Source: Podaxis mareebaensis (taxonomy: Eukaryota; Basidiomycota; Agaricomycetes; Agaricales; Agaricaceae). Taken from it: a DNA stretch of 64,000 bases. The stretch is taken from positions 124,001 through 188,000 of the forward strand of contig JAEUWP010000470.1 in assembly GCA_018524725.1 (NCBI GenBank), written 5' to 3'. Numbering within the stretch: position 1 is the stretch's first letter; every line of letters begins with the position of its first letter. The position numbers were made by a program, and so were the translations under genes. Below, piece after piece: positions 58,691-64,000 of this stretch. The notes beneath the pieces are model-generated. The model was not told the origin of the DNA. It did not search any database and worked only from the letters and a program-made list of their open reading frames with translations.

Positions 58691-59018
58691 TTAGATGATG
58701 GCGGTCTTGACTTGTGAAGCCTTCTATTTCATATAACCTTCACACTGCTGTTCATGTTGTATTAGTTTATTCAATGAATGAGCTGTTGATACTGTAGAAT
58801 ACATGACTCTAGGATAGTAAATTTGGATGATCATGAGATTGCCTTTATCGAAAAGAAATTAGAAATGTCAATAAATGTACAGTCAGCCCCGGAATCCGGG
58901 ACAAGTCTATCTGGCAAGTTAGAGATATCAAAGATATATCAATACCAGAGGAAGGGAGGCACAGCAGCCGCAGCGTGGCTCATATGCTCGGACAGAACCT
59001 GCATCCCAAAGTTATAAG
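58691..59018. other. Convergent intergenic region
   Basis: About 330 bp between facing stop codons, AT-rich, including TTGTATTAGTTTATTCAATG. No gene seen. Confidence 0.4.
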
Positions 59019-61424
59019 TCAACACGGAGAACACAAACCAAGGAGGGAAAAAGCAGCGCACCAATTATATTTAACCATATCATCCACATTCACAATTGCT
59101 CCAGAAATGAATGACCTTGCCTCAAGCCACACCCATACCTTCAACAATGCACCCAGGTTACCCTTCGGCATATCCTTTATCATCGCACCGCTCTCCCGAC
59201 TCGCCATCTGCCCACCCAGCTGCCTCAAGATCGGCAACGCACTTGCAAACAAATCCAACCCAGGATCCAACTGCCTTCCAATACCCTCCAACAACAATAT
59301 CGAAATTACAGTGTTGATAAAGTCAGCCTCGAGCTTCACGTGGTGTTCGCGAACGTTTTTCAAAACTTCAGTGAGTAGATCCGAGATTTTGATCCGTCCG
59401 AGGGAGAAGGTTTTGCGTTTTACACTGAGGACAAGGTGCTGCATTTTGAGGGCGAAGGTTTCGGTGTCAAGGGCGAGTTCGGGGGAGCGCGAACGTTCAA
59501 TCATGAGTTGGCCGGTTCGATACCCGTCAAATTCAGCTACGGCGCGAAAGAGATCGAGGAAGTTGCGTCGATTTTTGGCGTCGAGCGTCGTCACGAGCCC
59601 TGCGTCAATAAAAACGATTTCGGGAATATAGCCGGCTTCGTGCAGTCTGTCGAGCTCTGCATGCCATTCTGAAGGGTTGTCCTTCAATTCACGAAGGCGG
59701 GAGACGATCCTGCCCGAATCAGAGTAGTCTACTGGTGGATTTAGTGTTGAAGAGAGGCTGCCTTTTGGCTCGGGATCCTTGTGGAAGATGTGGTTGTACA
59801 AGTTCTCTAGTAACATGCGAGTGCTCAATGGTTTGCAGAATTTAACCATAATGTTGCCTGGGTGTAGATCGGAGTGTACGAAGTTGTCCAGTAGTAGCAT
59901 GTTCTACGCGATACCATGAGAAGATCTCCAGCAGCCACCAAATGAGAACGTACCAGAAATGCATCCAAACCAACCGTAGCCACTTGATCGTCATAGGGCC
60001 CACCTCCATTACGTAGGAAAAGCTCCATCGGCAGTGCATCCTGGTATTCTTCAACGAGAACATTGTTGGTCGACCAAATCTTGAGTGGCCTTGGGAACGT
60101 CACGGGCACCTTCCTTGGCGAAAAGTTGTTCTCGAAAGCGATCAAATTCTCGACTTCATTCCTTAGATCCAATTGCTGGTTCATCATGGACCCGAAAACC
60201 TCTACTTCCTCCGGTAGTGAGATCCACTTCATCCCTGGGAGCAACGAAATGACACGGGAGAAGAAATGCATGATCGAAAGATCACGGGAGATTGTCTTTG
60301 ATACATGGGGGTGAAGAACTTTGATGGCGACGGAGGCGGTAGGGACGGAGGGTGGGGGGTCTTTAAGAATCACGGGTGCGAGAGCACCTGCGGGTGTTTT
60401 CCGTTTACGACGGGGCCCGAGGTATGAAGGAGGTATAAGATCCTTCTTGAGTGTTGCTCGATAGACCTAAAGGGAGTTGGATTCGAGACAATAAAGATCA
60501 AAATGAGGGACACACTTGTGCAATAGCACCGGTACCGATGGGCACTTCATCAAAGACCTCAAAGACGTCTTCAAAGGGCCGTTGAAAGACCCGCTCGATC
60601 ACCTTCTTCGTATGCTCTAGTGAATGTGGTTTGCCTTGGGAATGCAGAGAGCCTAGCTTTTCGCACAGCAGGGCCGGGAAGAGGTCTTTCCTAGATGCTG
60701 CCCATTGTGCTAGCTGGAACTTTTTGTCAGTGAATGGGGCAAGGCGAACGCAGACGGGACTAACCTTGATGAAGGTTGGACCTGCAGCCTCCATCTGGTG
60801 GACCAATAAACCGTACCACCAAACAGCACCCCACCTGTCGCCCTTCAGTCGCTTTTCTGGCTTTCCTATTAGCAGCATAGGGCTTGTGATGATGATGGGC
60901 ACGAAAAGAACGAAAAGGTATATAAAGCGTTTCGCGGTAAGTATTGGCTCCCAGACATGCTCTCGGAGAAGTTGGATAACACGGGTTACAAGAGACTTGT
61001 CAGACTCGGAAGGCGAGAATATAGTGGGATTGATGGGCGACTGGGGCTGGGCGGGGCTGGGGCATGGAATGAGAGTCGGGGAAGAGAATATGGAGGGGAA
61101 GAGGGACTTGGGTTTCGGGAGGAGATAAAGAGTGAGGCCGCCTGCTAGTGGGATGACCCAAAGAGCATGCCGTCGGGGGATGATAATGCGGATTGGAGGA
61201 GCGCGAGTGAAGAAGGAAGGGCGGGCCCAAGTCGAGCCACGCCGAGGAAAGGCAGAGGGCGGCAGGCGACAGGCATGAGGCGGGGGACGTGCGGCGCGGA
61301 GGCGGAGACCCAACCGACAAAATATCATCGTCGGCACAGGTCTGGACACATGCACGTGAAGAAGACAGGAGCGAGTGCGCTGCAGCGCAGCACTGCGAAA
61401 GGGGCTGCAGGTGGTCAAGCACAA
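59019..61424 (-). CDS. ABC1/ADCK (UbiB-type) mitochondrial kinase-like protein, ADCK2-like
   Basis: Atypical kinase-like protein of the ABC1/COQ8/ADCK superfamily, most like ADCK2 and yeast YPL109C (Cqd1), which influence coenzyme Q distribution. The Arg/Pro-rich N-terminus (MIFCRLGLRLRAARPPPHAC, from an alternative ATG at 61328) looks like a mitochondrial presequence, followed by hydrophobic segments (YLFVLFVPIIITSPMLLIG). The family KxGQ motif appears as KLAQWAASRKDLFP after splicing, and the Ala-rich-loop equivalent is VPIGTGAIAQVYRATLKKD. Ion-pair lysine segment TASVAIKVLHPHVSKT, then LDLRNEVENLIAFENNF, LVEEYQDALPMELFLRNGG, and catalytic LLLDNFVHSDLHPGNIMV with metal-binding IVFIDAGLVTTL. 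The C-terminal helical part (EADFINTVISILLLEGIG) is complete; the last codons may change if another intron exists. About 700 residues. Confidence 0.88.
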
Positions 61425-62244
61425 TCAAGGCCGCTGTCCACCGAAAAAATCACACCCATGACGTCAAACACTATACCTCTTCTGCACAGCCACCTTCTAT
61501 CTAAGGTCGTTTCGATACTCTCTCATCGAATCTTCTCAACACCTGCCAGAGGAGATGCCGCTTCGGTGGTCGTCATGGCGTGAAGATGCAAAGTGACACC
61601 CTCGAATCAAGGGTGCCAACTTGGCCACGTCCCCATTTCTCAAGTGACCTGACGCTGGGAGGCATAACGTAGGTTACGCGAAGACAACCGCTTCAAATGA
61701 AAGCCAGATAAACCGCCATTGAATACAACCTTGTCTTATCACCGAACACGAAAGGAATACAACAGAGGTTCGATATAGCGTGTGATCATACAAGGGAAGG
61801 TATCCGTGCAAACAGTGTGCTGCGAATTCTGGCTTGCTCGGCAATGACCAGCGCTTCTACATTAAGAGCAGGTGGAGTAAGTATGCCAGCAGACTCTTCT
61901 AGAACGATACGGCGGTTCCTATCCAGACTTCGCGGCCTCCTACACAGGCAGAAGTAGCAGGTTCCAGTACATTCAAGCCAGCACCCGCTAGTGATAATTT
62001 TGCTGATGGATGGAGCGCTTATACTGTAATATGGAAGTACTTAAGAACGGAGTAACAGGACAAATATACTTATCTTGGTAGAGCTGGTGGTTAAAGGTTA
62101 AAGGGCGATGTTGATGTGTGTTGGTGCCCCTGACTGTTTGTAGCCCCGATACTCTTGTCAAACTTTCCTTCGACTTTCCTTGACACTCACCTTCTTCTTT
62201 GTGTCCGCGTCCCCGCCATTGCGGTTTCTCGCCTGCACCGCTTG
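61425..62244. other. Divergent intergenic region ABC1/glycogenin
   Basis: About 820 bp between divergent genes. No protein-like frame; open frames at its left end are antisense shadows of the presequence exon. The final 80 bp (TTTCCTTCGACTTTCCTTGA and similar) are pyrimidine-rich, as in fungal core promoters. Confidence 0.4.
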
Positions 62245-64000
62245 ATGGCTGGCCCGTATGCCTTTGTCACTCTTATTTCTTCAGACGCATACCTTCCAGG
62301 TGCTCTAGCCCAAGCAGCTGCGTTGCGGGACCTCCACCCCCATCCTCCAGTTTTTCCAGAGGTTCCTTTTCAAATCCTCTGCCTTGTAACCCCAGAAACC
62401 GTTGATGTTTCCACAATCAAGCTCCTCCGGCGGGCTTTCGATTTGGTCATCGGTGTCGAAGTCCTTGAACAAGAAAACATTAGCAACTTGAAACTTCTCG
62501 GTGAGTGTTGTATCTTCTGTTTTTCCTTTTGCGCCCTGCACCGTATCTTTTTGCTTGAGTACTTGGGGGTTTCAGCCACGATAAATCCTGTCACTCTGCC
62601 TGATAAGCTTTCAACATTCCAGTCCCACTGTTGTCGAAGCCTACTTATCTGGTTCCCTTTCGTTACAACATCTTTGGCGTTATACTAACCCCGTTTGTCA
62701 GGCCGCCCCGACCTCACCACAGTCCTTACCAAATTACATGTTTTTCGTTTGACTCAGTATTCCAAGATCATCTTCCTCGATGCCGACGTGCTACCCATTC
62801 GTCCTCTTTCCCATTTATTTAATATTCCGCATGAATTCGCAGCCGCCCCAGATGTAGGCTGGCCCGATATCTTCAATTCCGGTGTCCTGGTTCTGACACC
62901 AGGTGAGGACAAGTTTAACGATTTAAGCGAACTCCTCAAGTCGAAAGGCTCTTGGGACGGTGGCGATCAAGGCCTTCTCAACGAATGGCGCGCTGGCAAT
63001 TGGCATAGGCTCAGTTTTACCTACAACACAACACCAACAGCTGCATATACGTGAGTTTTATTTTACAGTTCCCTCGTTACACACTAACGTACATTCAAGG
63101 TACGCGCCGGCTTACGAGCGCTATGGTTCCCAAATCAACGCCATTCATTTCATCGGTCCAAACAAACCATGGAAGTCCATCCCTTTCCGTTCTCCGTTTT
63201 TAGCAGAGAAAAGACCCGCACCGGAACCCCGCTCGTCTCAGCAAGCATATGACTACGAGTCTCTCGTAGATCGCTGGTTCGCGGTTTATGACAAACACTA
63301 TCGCTCTCAACCTCTTACTGCACCCCCATTTGAAGTGAAGCGCTATCTTTCGGCGTGGGACTCACCCAGCTCTGGCGGTTCCTTCGAAGCTGATTCGGGC
63401 AGACCATTCAGTTTGGAAGATCTGCGAAGAATTGCTATTGAAGGCATGACTACTGCCGGCCTCAAATCCTCATCTCTTGGTGGACGGCCAGGAGAAGGAG
63501 AATATCGGAGCATGCCTCTTGAGGGACGGTTTGACTTAATGCGACCAAAGAAAGTACATCCTGAAAGTGAAAAGGATCCGGTATCGACGCCAGCCTCTTC
63601 TCTCCCGGAGCCCACAGTGGAGAAAAATCTTCTCGATACGGATAGAGAATTGCCCATGACCCCGATATCACAACACCTGGATCTACCTGACGACCCCCCG
63701 CGTTGGCACACTCTACCCACCCCGGGCCCCAATGAGGTTCCGCCGAGTCCTAAGTTCCGGCTCAAATCCTTACCTCCGACACCGACACCTGCGCCTGACT
63801 ATTATGCATCCTCCGCTGGACAAACGAGCGACTCGGATGCCTTTTACAGCGTTGAAAGTCCAGTTGACCAGGCGAATCAAGCTCCTTCTCACCTTTTCAG
63901 TCAATCATTTCCACCTCAGCAGTCGCTGCCGCGAAGTGATTCCCATGGTGAACCAATGGAGTCGCAGCATCATCACCACCACCATCACCACCATAACCTA
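62245..64000 (+). CDS. Glycogenin-type glucosyltransferase (GT8), 3' end beyond window
   Basis: Self-glucosylating primer protein for glycogen synthesis. Starts MAGPYAFVTLISSDAYLPGA and continues ALAQAAALRDLHPHPPVFPE and QILCLVTPETVDVSTIKLLR. After an intron (about 62502-62700) come RPDLTTVLTKLHVFRLTQYS and the metal-binding DxD in KIIFLDADVLPIRPLSHLF. Then AAAPDVGWPDIFNSGVLVLT, GDQGLLNEWRAGNWHRLSFT and YNTTPTAAYTYAPAYERYGS; the Tyr of the latter aligns with the region that carries the glucosylated Tyr in animal glycogenin. INAIHFIGPNKPWKSIPFRS completes the GT8 core. The tail is long, Ser/Pro-rich and disordered, with a run of His codons at the window edge (QHHHHHHHHHNL). In other fungi such tails bind glycogen synthase at the far C-terminus, which is not visible here. 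Confidence 0.92.
63967..63996 (+). repeat. CAT/CAC (poly-His) microsatellite inside the glycogenin tail
   Basis: Run of alternating CAT and CAC codons giving nine consecutive His. A low-complexity repeat that may vary in length between strains. Confidence 0.8.

Overview
This window looks like nuclear DNA of a basidiomycete fungus, most likely an Agaricomycete. Coding regions are cut by many introns of about 50-60 nt with GT..AG ends, genes lie close together on both strands, and the recognisable proteins are eukaryotic: RNA polymerase II subunits RPB2 and RPB6, the meiotic recombinase DMC1, spliceosomal CWC25, SLA2, SHY1/SURF1, BDP1, SNX4, REV7, a Hst3/Hst4-type sirtuin and glycogenin. I see no bacterial operons, CRISPR array, rRNA, credible tRNA or intact transposon.

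Layout. 1-13 kb: a two-RRM protein (minus, running off the left edge), a doubtful unrecognised gene, RPB6 (plus), then five minus-strand genes: sirtuin, GPI-anchored secreted protein, RNase T2, DMC1 and CWC25. 13-32 kb: a voltage-sensor-like membrane protein (plus), a long Ser/Pro-rich protein (plus), SLA2 (minus), SHY1 (plus), a coiled-coil protein with two C-terminal membrane segments (plus), an unrecognised CxxC..CxxC protein (minus) and BDP1 (plus). 32.6-56.4 kb: an inverted segmental duplication encloses about 16 kb. Each arm (about 3.7 kb) carries an NDUFA9-like SDR gene followed by a DHA1-type MFS transporter gene. Between the arms lie a third, more diverged MFS copy, an old-yellow-enzyme reductase, a fructosamine-3-kinase, RPB2, a PTM1-like receptor, SNX4 and REV7. 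56.4-64 kb: a beta-lactamase-fold protein, an ABC1/ADCK-type kinase-like protein and a glycogenin that runs off the right edge.

The most interesting structure is the inverted duplication. In the left arm the SDR gene is broken (in-frame stop plus a 2-nt frameshift) and the MFS gene looks intact. In the right arm the SDR gene is intact and the MFS gene is broken (10-nt deletion, lost splice acceptor, frameshift in an A9 run). Each arm has therefore kept a different one of the two genes. Substitutions between the arms are overwhelmingly transitions, several of them CG versus TG/CA, which fits cytosine deamination or a RIP-like process acting on the duplicate.

Other points: micro-exons of 19 nt (RPB6) and 9 nt (coiled-coil membrane protein), likely GC-AG introns in three genes, and an SLA2 start codon that appears to be split by its first intron. 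Most genes are ordinary housekeeping genes whose adjacency suggests no shared pathway. All intron models and alignments were made by eye.
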